Positions 37,307-45,432 are shown, numbered from the stretch's first letter. The stretch is 54,258 bases of DNA from Azorhizobium oxalatiphilum (GCF_014635325.1 NZ_BMCT01000015.1:1-54258), one strand, 5' to 3'. The notes: generated by a model not told the origin, from the sequence alone. A program made the numbers and translations.

Positions 37307-38289
37307 GGCGTTCCCTCCTTCGGTGGGATGAGGTCGCTCTTGACCACCTGCGACATGTCCAGCGCATGGCTGATCAGGCCGAGGCTGCGGAAGGCGTCCG
37401 CCCCTTTCTGCATCACGTCGGGATCGAACTGGCCGAGGCCCTCGCGCGCGGTGGTCGGCGAGACGCTGGCGCGGTTGCGCAGCTTGATGATCTCCAGATT
37501 GACGGCCTCGTCGCGCCCGTTGATGGCGCGGATGACGGCGAGGCGCGCAGCCTCCTCGGGGTTCGCGATCATCCAGGCGGTGGCATCGCGATAGGCGGCT
37601 AGGAAGCGCCTGAGGATGGGCTTCTTCGCCTCGTAGGTCGCCTGCGTGACCACGAAGATGTCGCTCGGCAGGTTGAGCTGGTCCTTCACCTCGATCACGT
37701 CCACATCGCCCAGCCCCTTGGCGCGGGCGACCAGGAGGCCGGTATCGGTAGCGGCGGTGGCGTCGAGCTGTCCCTGGATGAGCGGGGCGAAGTTCAGGAG
37801 GCCGGCCACCTGGATGGTGACATCCTTCTCGCCCAGTCCCATCTGATGCAGCAGCACCAGAAGGTTTTGGAAAGTGCCGCTGGACAGGCTGTAGACGCCG
37901 ATGCGCTTGCCCTTGAGGTCGGCGGCCGAGCGGATGCCGCTCTTCTTCAGCGCCACCACGTTGAATACGTTCTGGGGATAGATGTTGTAGATGGCGATCA
38001 GCTTCTCGCCCTTGTCGAGCGCGAGATAGAGCGAGGCCGGATCGGTGAAGGCGATGTCCGCCTGTCCGGTGAGCATGTTCTGGATCGCCGAGCCGCCGCC
38101 ATTACCCGGGACATAATCGAGCGCGATACCCTTCGCCTTGAAGAAGCCCTTGTCGGGCTCAGCAAGCAAATTGGTGATCTCGCTGATGGGCTGGCTCCAG
38201 CCGGCGACGGTGACCTTGTCGAGCGGCTGGGCCGCTGCGGGCAGCGCGAGCCATGACAGGACGAAGAGGAAAGCGAGGCGCAGGCGCAT
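37303..38289 (-). CDS. ABC transporter substrate-binding protein, NMT1/THI5-like (ThiY family type)
   Basis: A 328-residue periplasmic binding protein. The signal peptide is MRLRLAFLFVLSWLALPAAA with cleavage before QPL. The mature part has the NMT1-like opening (VTVAGWSQP, GFFKAKGIALDYVPG, GQADIAF). This fold is shared by binding proteins for thiamine pyrimidine precursors, taurine and nitrate. Control by a TPP riboswitch favours a thiamine-related ligand. It lies between the permease gene and the SDR gene, with a three-base gap to the permease stop and an ATGA overlap with the SDR. Confidence 0.9.
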   Translation of the reverse strand: MRLRLAFLFVLSWLALPAAAQPLDKVTVAGWSQPISEITNLLAEPDKGFFKAKGIALDYVPGNGGGSAIQNMLTGQADIAFTDPASLYLALDKGEKLIAIYNIYPQNVFNVVALKKSGIRSAADLKGKRIGVYSLSSGTFQNLLVLLHQMGLGEKDVTIQVAGLLNFAPLIQGQLDATAATDTGLLVARAKGLGDVDVIEVKDQLNLPSDIFVVTQATYEAKKPILRRFLAAYRDATAWMIANPEEAARLAVIRAINGRDEAVNLEIIKLRNRASVSPTTAREGLGQFDPDVMQKGADAFRSLGLISHALDMSQVVKSDLIPPKEGTP

Positions 38290-38292
38290 GGT

Positions 38293-39042
38293 CTAGCCTT
38301 TCGGAAAACGGCGCAGGACGCAGCGCTCCAGGGCGCGGACGGCCTCATAGAGCAGCATGCCGAGAAGAGTGATGACGATGAACAGCGCGAACATCAGGCT
38401 GGAATCCATCACGCTCTGGGCAGCGATGATGGAGGCGCCCAGGCCGGTGCGCCCGCCGATGAACTCGCCCACCACGGCACCGACCAGCGAGAGGACGACG
38501 GCGACGCGCAGGCCCGTCATGATGAAGGGGAGGGCCGCCGGTAGCTTGAGGCGCAGCAGGGTCTGGACGCGGCCCGCGCCCAGCATGCGGAACAGTTCGC
38601 GCCGCGCCGGGTCCACTTCGCCAAGACCGGTGACCGTGTTCTCCATCAGCGGGAAGAAGCAGATAAGCGCGGTGATGACCACGGTCGGCGTCATGCCGAA
38701 CCCGAACCAGATGATGAAGAGCGGGCCGAGTGCGAGCTTGGGCACGAGCTGGCTCGCCAGAACATAGGGCCGCAGCAGTCGGCTCAGCGCGGGGACTTCG
38801 GCCAGGAGGATGCCGACGCCGAGCCCGACTACCGCGCCGAAGCCGAGGCCCAGAGCCATTTCCGACGCAGTGACGGCAAGGTGCGGCCAGAGCCGCCCCG
38901 AGGCCATCTCGCTCCATAGCGTGGTGAGGATCGCGGAGGGGGGCGGCAGGATGAGCGCCGGGACCCCAGCCAGCCGGCACCATGCCTCCCATAGGGCGAT
39001 GAGCGCGAGGAACAGCAGCGCGGAGGGCAGATGGGCCTTCAC
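38293..39042 (-). CDS. ABC transporter permease (BPD_transp_1; ThiX/SsuC/TauC type)
   Basis: A 249-residue inner-membrane permease. The start chosen is a GTG at 39042-39040, which overlaps the stop of the ATPase gene in a GTGA and has GAAGGG upstream; longer frames reach back into the ATPase gene and encode an implausible Arg/Gly-rich N-terminus. About six hydrophobic segments are visible, beginning with LPSALLFLALIALWEAW. The EAA-type loop lies near ELFRMLGAGRVQTLLRLKLPAALPFIMTG (two pieces: DPARRELFRMLGAG and RLKLPAALP). It would form a dimer that carries the substrate delivered by the NMT1-like protein. Confidence 0.9.
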   Translation of the reverse strand: MKAHLPSALLFLALIALWEAWCRLAGVPALILPPPSAILTTLWSEMASGRLWPHLAVTASEMALGLGFGAVVGLGVGILLAEVPALSRLLRPYVLASQLVPKLALGPLFIIWFGFGMTPTVVITALICFFPLMENTVTGLGEVDPARRELFRMLGAGRVQTLLRLKLPAALPFIMTGLRVAVVLSLVGAVVGEFIGGRTGLGASIIAAQSVMDSSLMFALFIVITLLGMLLYEAVRALERCVLRRFPKG

Positions 39043-39812
39043 GCCGTGGGCCCTTCGTCCATGGCGCTGCGCAGATCGTGGCAGGTCGCGGCGAAATCTG
39101 GCGCGTAGCGCATGTCGCGGTGTCGGGGGCGCGACAGCTCCACCGTGCGCGCATGGGTCACCCGGCCCCCCGCCATCACCGCCACCTTGTCGCCGAGATA
39201 GACCGCTTCGGTGATGTCGTGCGTGACGAAGAGCGCCGTGGTGCCGCGCATGGCGCAAAGCCGGAGCAGGTCGTCCTGCAATTCTTCGCGCGTCAGAGCG
39301 TCCAGCGCCGCGAAGGGCTCATCCAGGAGGAGCAGATCGGGCATGCCGATCAAGGCGCGCGCAACGGCGACACGGCTCTGCTGCCCGCCCGAAAGCTCAG
39401 AGGGCCGGCGCGCGGAGAGGTCCGAAAGCCCGACGAGGGTGAGCAGGTCATGTGCTGCGGTGCGATCCGCGGCGGTAGGGCGGCGATGCAGCGAGATCGG
39501 CAGGAGCACGTTGTCGAGCGCGCTCAGCCAGGTGAGCAGGGTCGGCGCCTGGAAGACGAAGCCAATGCGCGGGCCGGGGCCGCGCAGTGCCTCACCGTCG
39601 ATGCGGATCGCGCCTTCGTCCGGCAGGAGCAGGCCGGCGGCGAGCTTGAGCAGGGTGGTCTTGCCGCATCCGCTGCGCCCGAGCAGGCAATGGATTGCCC
39701 CGCGCGGGATCGTCCAATCAATGCCGTCAACGACCGTCGGGCCTGCCGCGCCATAGCGATAGCGCGCCTGGTCGATAGTGACGAAACCGGGCATGGACGG
39801 GTCAGTCCGCAT
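39039..39812 (-). CDS. ABC transporter ATP-binding protein (ThiZ/SsuB/TauB type)
   Basis: A 257-residue ATPase. Walker A is GRSGCGKTT (45-53), the signature LSGGQQSR is near 138-145, Walker B LLLLDEPFAALD is near 160-171, and the switch histidine is in FVTHD. The start at 39812 lies inside the end of the LuxC-like gene (11-base overlap) with GAAGGG upstream; an ATG at 39794 is possible. It powers the importer formed with the two following genes. The tight coupling to the LuxC-like gene implies that uptake and reduction are coordinated. Confidence 0.93.
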   Translation of the reverse strand: MRTDPSMPGFVTIDQARYRYGAAGPTVVDGIDWTIPRGAIHCLLGRSGCGKTTLLKLAAGLLLPDEGAIRIDGEALRGPGPRIGFVFQAPTLLTWLSALDNVLLPISLHRRPTAADRTAAHDLLTLVGLSDLSARRPSELSGGQQSRVAVARALIGMPDLLLLDEPFAALDALTREELQDDLLRLCAMRGTTALFVTHDITEAVYLGDKVAVMAGGRVTHARTVELSRPRHRDMRYAPDFAATCHDLRSAMDEGPTA

Positions 39813-41250
39813 AGGGCGCGAACCCTTCAGCCGCCGCCTCGGCGCTGTGCTCGATTTCGGTCATGGTGACGAGGTCGAGCAGGCTGAAGCGGCCGTCATG
39901 GTGCCATCCGGCCTCCGGAGCGCCCATGTGACTGAGCGCGGCGATGCGCGTGACGCCCACTTCGCCGAGCCGCCCAGCTAGCCTGAAGAGCTCGGCCGGC
40001 GGCGCCGCGATCCCGGCGGTCTGAAGGTAGCTCCGGTAGGGCGCGACAAGCGCGGGAACGGCATCGAGGCTGTCGACGGAGACCAGCTTGAGCGTGCGGT
40101 TGAGGCCGGTGGGGTTCAGGGCCTCCGGCTTCTCCACATGAACCACGGACCAGGGGTCGGCCGGCTCCCCGAACAGTTCCGTCCCGCCGTCCAGTGCGCG
40201 CAGCTCCTGCGCTCCGCGCCAGGCGGCGACGGACGCGGTTTCCTCGGGCGAGAGCGCGCGCCTCGGATGGCGATGGGCGAGGGCGGCCAGCTCATGGGCC
40301 ACATAGCGGGCGAACTCGCCCGGCGTCACCCGCCCGCCGCGCTCCACGAAGAGCAGCTGGGGGGAATAACAGCCCTGCTGCTCGTAGCGGGCGACATCAT
40401 GGGCCGCGAGGCGGGCGAGCATCATGGCCTTGCGACTGTCCAGCGCTGTCCGCGCGATCATGCCGAAGCCGATCTTGTGGCCGTGCGGCAGGAAGCGCGT
40501 GGTGGCCGGCAGCTTGGCCCGCAAGGCCTCGAGCGTGGCGTTGCTCCCATAGGCTATCACCGTGTCGGCCGCGCGCAAGAAGGCGGCTTCCCCCGCCGCC
40601 TCGCCGCCCTTCCACCAGACGATGGCGAGGCATTCGCCCAGCTCCGGGTCGATCTCGGCGATGAGGCCCGCGAACCAACCGGCCATGAGCGGCTCGGCGG
40701 ATGCGAGCTTGCCCACCGTACCGGCCTTCACCAGCAGCCCGCAGATCAGGCTCCAGAGCGGCAAGGCGGGCACGTTGCCGGCCCAGACGTGGAGCAGCAG
40801 TTCCGGTCCGTAGGCACGCACGAAGCCGCCCTTCGCTGCCGGCTGGAAGGTATCGAGCATGCCGGGATTGGAGAAGTCCTCGGCGAGGAAGCGCTGGAGC
40901 TGCGGCCGGCGGAAGGTCTTGAGATAGCTGGTAAGACCGAGGCGCACGGTTTCCCGGTCATAGCCGGTGACGATGGGCAGGAGGTCTTCGGCCTTGCGCC
41001 GCAGCGGGTGCTGTCGGTCGAGGAGGCGCGCGATGGCCTCGTCGATCACAGCCACGATGCGGGCCACATCCATCCGCTTGAGGCGGGAGCGGGCATCGGC
41101 GCGCACGCGTGCGCACAGCGCCTGTGCCTGCGCCTCGTCCAACTCGGGGAGGGCGATCTCGACGGTTTCGCGCCAGGCGGCATGGCGCACGCTGCGCCAG
41201 CGAACCTCGTCCCGGGTGAGGCCCGGCAGATGGCCGGCATGCTCGATCAC
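39802..41250 (-). CDS. LuxC-like acyl-CoA/acyl-enzyme reductase
   Basis: A 482-residue member of the LuxC aldehyde-dehydrogenase-like family. Landmarks are the conserved HVWAGNVPALP (154-164), the NAD-binding region around YGSNATL, and the proposed acyl-accepting C294 in QQGCYSPQ. In bioluminescent Vibrio, LuxC receives an acyl group from LuxE on a Cys and reduces it with NADPH to the aldehyde. Here no luxA, luxB or luxD is present, so light production is not expected. The gene follows the LuxE-like gene by three bases and is under a TPP riboswitch. Inference: it reduces an activated carboxylate of a thiamine-related compound. LuxC/LuxE homologues are also known outside luminescence, for example in sugar biosynthesis clusters, so other substrates remain possible. 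Confidence 0.88.
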   Translation of the reverse strand: MIEHAGHLPGLTRDEVRWRSVRHAAWRETVEIALPELDEAQAQALCARVRADARSRLKRMDVARIVAVIDEAIARLLDRQHPLRRKAEDLLPIVTGYDRETVRLGLTSYLKTFRRPQLQRFLAEDFSNPGMLDTFQPAAKGGFVRAYGPELLLHVWAGNVPALPLWSLICGLLVKAGTVGKLASAEPLMAGWFAGLIAEIDPELGECLAIVWWKGGEAAGEAAFLRAADTVIAYGSNATLEALRAKLPATTRFLPHGHKIGFGMIARTALDSRKAMMLARLAAHDVARYEQQGCYSPQLLFVERGGRVTPGEFARYVAHELAALAHRHPRRALSPEETASVAAWRGAQELRALDGGTELFGEPADPWSVVHVEKPEALNPTGLNRTLKLVSVDSLDAVPALVAPYRSYLQTAGIAAPPAELFRLAGRLGEVGVTRIAALSHMGAPEAGWHHDGRFSLLDLVTMTEIEHSAEAAAEGFAPYAD

Positions 41251-41253
41251 CGT

Positions 41254-42330
41254 TCAGCCTCGCGCCGCCGCCAGGAATTCCGCCACGGCGACGGAACAGC
41301 CCTTGGACTCCGCGCCGCCCATCCGGCCAAACAGGCGGAACCCGTCCGGCACGATCTCGCCGGCATCCTCGGTCAGGATGGCCGAGACGCAGTTGAAATG
41401 GGCAAGGTCGTGATGCACCAGCACGCCGCGCGCGCCCTCGGGCAGGTCGGTGCCGGTGAGCGGATCCACCACCCGGCTGCGGATCCAGTGCGGGCCTGAT
41501 TTCACAGGTGGAGTGGTCGCGTTGCCGTCGTCGTAGAACTGGGTGCTCAGCTCCGTCATGCCGTACATGTTGATGCAAGCGCTGCGCGGTACGCCGAAGG
41601 TGGCCGAGAGCCCGTCATAGAATTCGTCCGGCGCCATCTCGCGCGACTGCCCCTTGAAGCCGCCGGTGTCGAGGATGAGGCTGCCGGCTGGCATGGCGAA
41701 GCGCTGGCCCCGCGCTGTCAGCGCATCCATCACCGGCACGAAGGAATAGCTCGCGCCCAGAAGCGCGTAGGGCTCGCCGCTGGCTTCGGCGGCTGCGAGC
41801 GTTGCCAGCATTCGGTCGAGATCGAGCCCGGGCTCGCCGATGAAGACCGCGCTATCAGGCGTACCGCATTCGTGCCGGGCGAGGGCGAGATAATGGGCGA
41901 GCGAGGAATTGGGCAGCGCCGTCTCGTCGGGAAAGAGGATGCCCATGGGGATGCGATCTCGCCCGCGCATGAAGCGCGCGCGGAAATTCAGCAGCATGGA
42001 GTGGTCATAGACGGCGAGCGTGGGATGGTAGCTGCGGCCGCGGACGCCCTGCGTGGTACCGCTCGTCATGAAGATGCGCTCTGCCCTTTCCGGTGGGCTG
42101 CAGCTCAAGGTGAGGTCCTTGAAGGCGGTGATCGGAACCGCGGGGATATCGCGCCAACGCCGCACCGAGAGCGGCGTGCGGCCACGCTGCAAGGCAAAGC
42201 GCCGATAGGGCTCGTTGTGCCGGAACTGATAGGAGAAGACCGTCAGCGCCATGGCCTCGAATTCGGCCTCCGTCGCCTCCGGTGCTGCGATGAAGGCGAG
42301 CAGCGCCTCGACGATCTCTGCCTGGGTCAC
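41254..42330 (-). CDS. LuxE-like acyl-protein synthetase (PaaK-related adenylate-forming enzyme)
   Basis: A 358-residue protein. The GTG at 42330-42328 is chosen because AAAAGGAG lies eight bases upstream; a longer open frame to 42393 would run back toward the riboswitch and has no ribosome site. The adenylate-forming phosphate loop MTSGTTQG is at about 88-95, ILDTGGFKGQSRE and INMYGMTELSTQFYDD give the middle motifs, and VHHDLAHFNCVSAILTEDAGEI lies near the C-terminus as in LuxE. The family activates a carboxylate as acyl-AMP and transfers the acyl group to a Cys, usually on a LuxC partner encoded next door, as here. It is the first gene after the TPP riboswitch. Confidence 0.88.
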   Translation of the reverse strand: MTQAEIVEALLAFIAAPEATEAEFEAMALTVFSYQFRHNEPYRRFALQRGRTPLSVRRWRDIPAVPITAFKDLTLSCSPPERAERIFMTSGTTQGVRGRSYHPTLAVYDHSMLLNFRARFMRGRDRIPMGILFPDETALPNSSLAHYLALARHECGTPDSAVFIGEPGLDLDRMLATLAAAEASGEPYALLGASYSFVPVMDALTARGQRFAMPAGSLILDTGGFKGQSREMAPDEFYDGLSATFGVPRSACINMYGMTELSTQFYDDGNATTPPVKSGPHWIRSRVVDPLTGTDLPEGARGVLVHHDLAHFNCVSAILTEDAGEIVPDGFRLFGRMGGAESKGCSVAVAEFLAAARG

Positions 42331-42435
42331 CTGGGCAACTCCTTTTCGGACCGCCGTCACTGCCTGACGGATGCCGATGGCGATAAGGACCACGGACGCA
42401 GTTGGAAGCAGGGGCTGAAGGCCGCCTGTCCCACA
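42331..42435 (-). promoter_or_regulatory. Candidate expression platform (anti-ribosome-site pairing) of the TPP riboswitch
   Basis: In the mRNA, UCCUU (complement of 42385-42389) can pair with AAGGA of the ribosome site (complement of 42340-42344). This would hide the start region of the LuxE-like gene. No hairpin followed by a U-run is seen between the aptamer and the GTG, so translational control is more likely than transcription termination. The alternative pairing with the aptamer was not worked out. Confidence 0.4.
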
Positions 42436-42537
42436 TCCCTACGCCGGCATGATCCGGATCAGGTTCATAGGGTCACCGCGTTGCCGAGATCTGAAGTCCG
42501 GGCCGGCGGAATCTCAGCCTCCTAGCGAGGCGCCCCT
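42436..42537 (-). ncRNA. TPP (thiamine pyrophosphate) riboswitch aptamer
   Basis: Read on the minus strand, the sequence contains GGGGCGCC, then GGCTGAGA, then GACCC, GAACCTGATCCGGATCATGCC and GGCGTAGGGA. These are the ordered conserved elements of the THI-box aptamer (CUGAGA pyrimidine-binding loop, GAACCUGAUC and the 3' closing AGGGA). TPP binding normally switches off genes for thiamine synthesis or uptake. It precedes the LuxE-LuxC-ABC-SDR operon by about 105 bases and so ties all six genes to thiamine status. Confidence 0.96.
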
Positions 42538-42540
42538 GGG

Positions 42541-42947
42541 AACAATGGCTTAGGTGGGGGGCCCCAAGGCATGTTGTCAAGTGAAGGCCTCTGAAGGCGG
42601 ACGTGTTGATGCGCCGAGGAACGGCTCCACCGCTATGCACGAGGGATTGTACAAAGCACATGTCGAAGGAGGATATGGGATCCTGAGCCTAGGCAGCAGC
42701 TCCCATCACGACCGACCAGTCGGCCCCCAGCTTGGTTCGCAAACCGCGTCGCGCTGGAACCGCTAGAAAGATGCGGGAGCGAGTCTGAGCGTGGAGCATG
42801 ATCGCCCGTTCGTCCATCCGGTTGTTTGCAGAGCATTCAACTCCGCTACCAAGACGCACGCGATCTGAAACTTGCAGCGGACGTCGCGCACCATGCCGCG
42901 CGATCGGTTGCCATGCAGCCTGATCGCAAAGCCGGACTGCGGGCTCT
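42541..42947. other. Region upstream of the riboswitch operon
   Basis: No gene is supported. It should contain the promoter for the leftward TPP operon close to 42541-42600. I see no recognisable protein domain in any frame across 42600-42947 and no terminator with a good T-run after the orphan gene that ends at 42948. Confidence 0.3.
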
Positions 42948-43598
42948 TCAGCGCAGTAAGCCGTCCAAGTCGAAAACGTCCCAACCTTTCAGCGGTGTCT
43001 TCTCCGGGTCGGCGCCGCCCTTGACCGTCTCGTGGGCCGGCAGCTTGCCGGCCTTCTTCAGCGCGGCCTTCTGCCTGCCGCGCCGACGGTTCTCGGCCGC
43101 CGCCAGCGTGTCCTCCTCGCGCCAGACGTCAGGCAGGTTGCGGTCGAGGATGTCTTCGATGTGGCGCGGCTCGAAGACATGAAAGGTGATCTTTCTCGCG
43201 CGGCCACGCAGCTTTACCGTGCGGGTGCCGGCGCTTTGCAGCCGACCGTCTTTAAGCCAGCGGTGGCGCTCCGCTGACTTGATTGAAAGGATGTCCTCGA
43301 CCTCGCGCGGGATGATCGGCAGTTCCTCGATACCGATCAGTTTTCGGGTGATGATGGCCGCCGTGGCCGCATGAGGGTCGGGATCGTTTTCGGGGATGCA
43401 CAACACAAGTGCTCCGTTTTCCACGTCCACGAGTTTCCGCTCGATGGCTGACAGTTGCGCCCGCACTTCCAGCAGGATGCCGCGAGTCCGGACAGCAGAC
43501 CCCAATGTGGCCGCTGTCGACAAAGGCCATTGCTGGACAAGTCGAGTGGGATCTTTCGGTTTGGACGAGCGCGGCATGGCCTTGAAATGGCGATGCAT
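42948..43598 (-). CDS. Orphan hypothetical protein (216 aa)
   Basis: I do not recognise this gene. The start at 43598 (MHRHFKAMPRSSK) is chosen because GAAAGG lies upstream and the longer open frame to 43979 encodes an unlikely Arg/Ser-rich leader. The middle part (about 85-150) contains RHRWLKDGRL and a following ITFHVFEPRHIEDIL segment, reminiscent of small winged-helix or excisionase-like domains. The C-terminus is rich in Arg, Lys and Ala (RRRGRQKAALKKAGK). There is no signal peptide or membrane helix. It stands alone between the TPP operon and decayed sequence and may be a remnant of acquired DNA. Confidence 0.55.
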   Translation of the reverse strand: MHRHFKAMPRSSKPKDPTRLVQQWPLSTAATLGSAVRTRGILLEVRAQLSAIERKLVDVENGALVLCIPENDPDPHAATAAIITRKLIGIEELPIIPREVEDILSIKSAERHRWLKDGRLQSAGTRTVKLRGRARKITFHVFEPRHIEDILDRNLPDVWREEDTLAAAENRRRGRQKAALKKAGKLPAHETVKGGADPEKTPLKGWDVFDLDGLLR

Positions 43599-44036
43599 GT
43601 TGAGCCTTTCAACTGGATGAGCCGCGCACCGCGCGAGAGTCCTCCGGCAGAATCGACCGATAGAGCGGCCAGACCTGAATTGCGGTGGCCACTTCAACGA
43701 TGCCAGGAGTGGTGGCGGCATCGGCACTCGTGTCGATGGCCTAACGTCCGCCATCCGCGTCCGGCGCTTAGTAGCAGACGGTCTGACGTCGGCCCATTCC
43801 CGACGTACGCTCTTCGAGCGAGCGGGCTCTCTACAGTCGCTTTTGGAAGGCGGTCTCCCGCTGGCTAAAGCCACTGACCTGAAACGCTTTTCTCCTCCGA
43901 CCCGGGAGAGAGTCCTAGGGTCAATTTGTGACCTCAGGCGGCCTGGGGCTCCGGTGTGATTGTTGCGATAACTTTGCAAGGGATCAATAGTCGAGCGCGG
44001 AATGGGATTGCAAGCGCCCCCCTGCGGACGTCCCCC
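43599..44036. other. Intergenic region with repeat-like and decayed sequence
   Basis: No gene is supported. Around 43735-43870 are degenerate stretches ('acggtctgacgtcggcccattcc') of the same kind as near 17.2 and 21.4 kb. The 17-base inverted repeat copy B lies at 43932-43948. Confidence 0.35.
43932..43948 (-). repeat. 17-bp inverted repeat, copy B
   Basis: CCTCAGGCGGCCTGGGG is the exact reverse complement of 36388-36404. See copy A for its palindromic form. The distance between copies is about 7.5 kb. Confidence 0.5.
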
Positions 44037-44738
44037 TCAATTCTCCCACTCGACCCGCACCACCCCCGCCTGTCCCATGAGCCGCGCCACCTCGTCCGGT
44101 TGGCGGCGGCCGATCTCGCCTGCGTAGCGCAGTTCGAAGCGCAGCTCGCGCGCGCCGGTCTCGCTATCGCGTGCGACGCAACTGCGGCGGATGCGGAAGG
44201 GCGGTCGGTTGAGGTCCTGCCAGAGAGCGGATTCCAGCGCATCTGTGCCGTCGGAGGCCAGCACCACGCGCAGCACCGCCTCGCGCTCCTGCCGGATGAA
44301 GCGGCTGGCGAACTTCAGCAGCCACAGCGTCCCCAGCGCTACCAGCAGCGCGAGGCCGCCCAGCACATACTGGCCGGCGCCGAAGATGAGGCCCAGCACA
44401 GTCATGTACCAGAGTGTCGCCGCCGTGGTGACGCCCAGCACCAGCCCGTCCTCCCGGCGCATGATGGCCCCGGCGCCGATGAAACCCATACCGGTGAGGA
44501 TGCCCAGAGGCAGGCGTAGCACGTCCATCTGGGCGAAACTGTCGTCCGCGCGCCCCACCTCCGCCAGCAGCAGGTTGGAGGAGATCATTGCGAGGCAGGC
44601 GGCCAAGCACACGAGAATGGTGGTGCGCAGGCCCGCCGCCCGCTCCTCCAACTCGCGGTCGAGGCCGATGATCAGGCTCGCTCCGAAGGCGCAGGCGAGG
44701 CGTAGCGCGATGTCGGCAAAATCGGCATGGAGGGGCAT
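44037..44738 (-). CDS. MgtC/SapB-family inner-membrane protein
   Basis: A 233-residue protein of the MgtC family, linked in other bacteria to growth at low magnesium, acid tolerance and intracellular survival. Family landmarks are ALRLACAFGASLIIGLDRE near the N-terminus (the GxxxGxxRE motif), GLRTTILVCLAA, GILTGMGFIGAGAIM and GVTTAATLW. About five hydrophobic segments are followed by a cytosolic C-terminal domain. The ATG at 44738 (MPLHADF) has GGAAG nine bases upstream; the longer open frame adds an unconserved Arg/Ser-rich extension that I reject. It is transcribed alone. Confidence 0.88.
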   Translation of the reverse strand: MPLHADFADIALRLACAFGASLIIGLDRELEERAAGLRTTILVCLAACLAMISSNLLLAEVGRADDSFAQMDVLRLPLGILTGMGFIGAGAIMRREDGLVLGVTTAATLWYMTVLGLIFGAGQYVLGGLALLVALGTLWLLKFASRFIRQEREAVLRVVLASDGTDALESALWQDLNRPPFRIRRSCVARDSETGARELRFELRYAGEIGRRQPDEVARLMGQAGVVRVEWEN

Positions 44739-44959
44739 GGCGCGGGCTTCCAATAAGTCATGGAAAGCAAACCAGTCCCCGCGGTCGCGGGTTCCGTAGG
44801 GGAGGGTGAAGGCCGGAACGGGGCGGCTTGGCCTCTCGCGCGACTGGGTTTGCGCGACAAGGCCTTCACCGGCCCCACAGCGCGATCCGATGCGCGTACG
44901 GACATCGCATCGCATCGCAGGCGAGGGCGCGGATCGGGGGGACCTCGATCCGCTTGTCC

Positions 44960-45290
44960 CTAGCGCACAACTTTTCCTGGGCTCAGGATGCCCTTCGGGT
45001 CCAGCGCCCTCTTGATGGCCCACACCACGGCGATCTTGGCCGAGTTGCTGTAGCGGCTCAGCAGGTCGAGCTTCACCCGGCCGATGCCGTACTCGGACCC
45101 GAAGGCGCCGCCCATCTCCACCGCCAGCTCATAAATGCGCGGAAACCTCGCGCTCGGACCACGGCTTGCAGGTGGCGGGCGCGGCGCCCTCGGGAGAGAC
45201 CACGTTGAAGTGCACGTTGGCGGAGCCGCGCATATGCGGGGTGAGGAGATCGGCGTGGAGAGCTATGAGTTCATTCCGCCTGATCCCTAG
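44960..45290 (-). pseudogene. Decayed C-terminus of an FAD-linked oxidase (GlcD/D-2-hydroxyacid dehydrogenase type)
   Basis: On the minus strand one frame reads MRGSANVHFNVVSPEG and ends early at 45129, while a shifted frame continues RIYELAVEMGGAFGSEYG and then IKRALDPKGILSPGKVVR, stopping at 44960. The ending 'DPKGILSPGK' is the hallmark C-terminus of FAD-linked oxidases (normally DP.GILNPGK), and 'NVHFNV' replaces the usual G-H-x-GDGNxHxNV. A frameshift near 45137-45142 and the missing N-terminal FAD-binding domain show it is dead. The upstream end fades out just before the katE promoter. Confidence 0.8.
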
Positions 45291-45333
45291 CCCAAGCCCA
45301 AGTTGCTTGGCTCGTTTCCCTCGAGATGGGCTT

Positions 45334-45359
45334 GGAACAGGTCCCGGCAGGCCAGCGTT
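45334..45359 (+). promoter_or_regulatory. EcfG-type general-stress promoter of katE
   Basis: GGAAC, 17 bases, CGTT: an exact match to the alphaproteobacterial EcfG sigma-factor consensus, ending 74 bases before the katE start codon. Catalase genes are frequent EcfG targets. Confidence 0.75.
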
Positions 45360-45432
45360 GGCAGCATGAATTAAGAGAAAATCTAGATAGCTTGCAGGCT
45401 TAGCGCATTCTCCGGATTCAAAAGGACGCCCC

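Noticed and set aside
39043-39258. Longer start for the ABC permease
   Set aside because: The added 72 residues are in the wrong frame of the ATPase gene and are His/Arg/Gly-rich; a GTG with GTGA overlap fits the family length.
39802-42330. Bioluminescence (lux) operon
   Set aside because: LuxC- and LuxE-like genes are present, but there is no luciferase (luxA/luxB) or luxD, and a TPP riboswitch controls the unit.
44739-45023. N-terminal extension of the MgtC-family protein
   Set aside because: The extension is Arg/Ser-rich, lacks a ribosome site and overlaps the decayed oxidase; the ATG at 44738 has a proper ribosome site and matches family starts.
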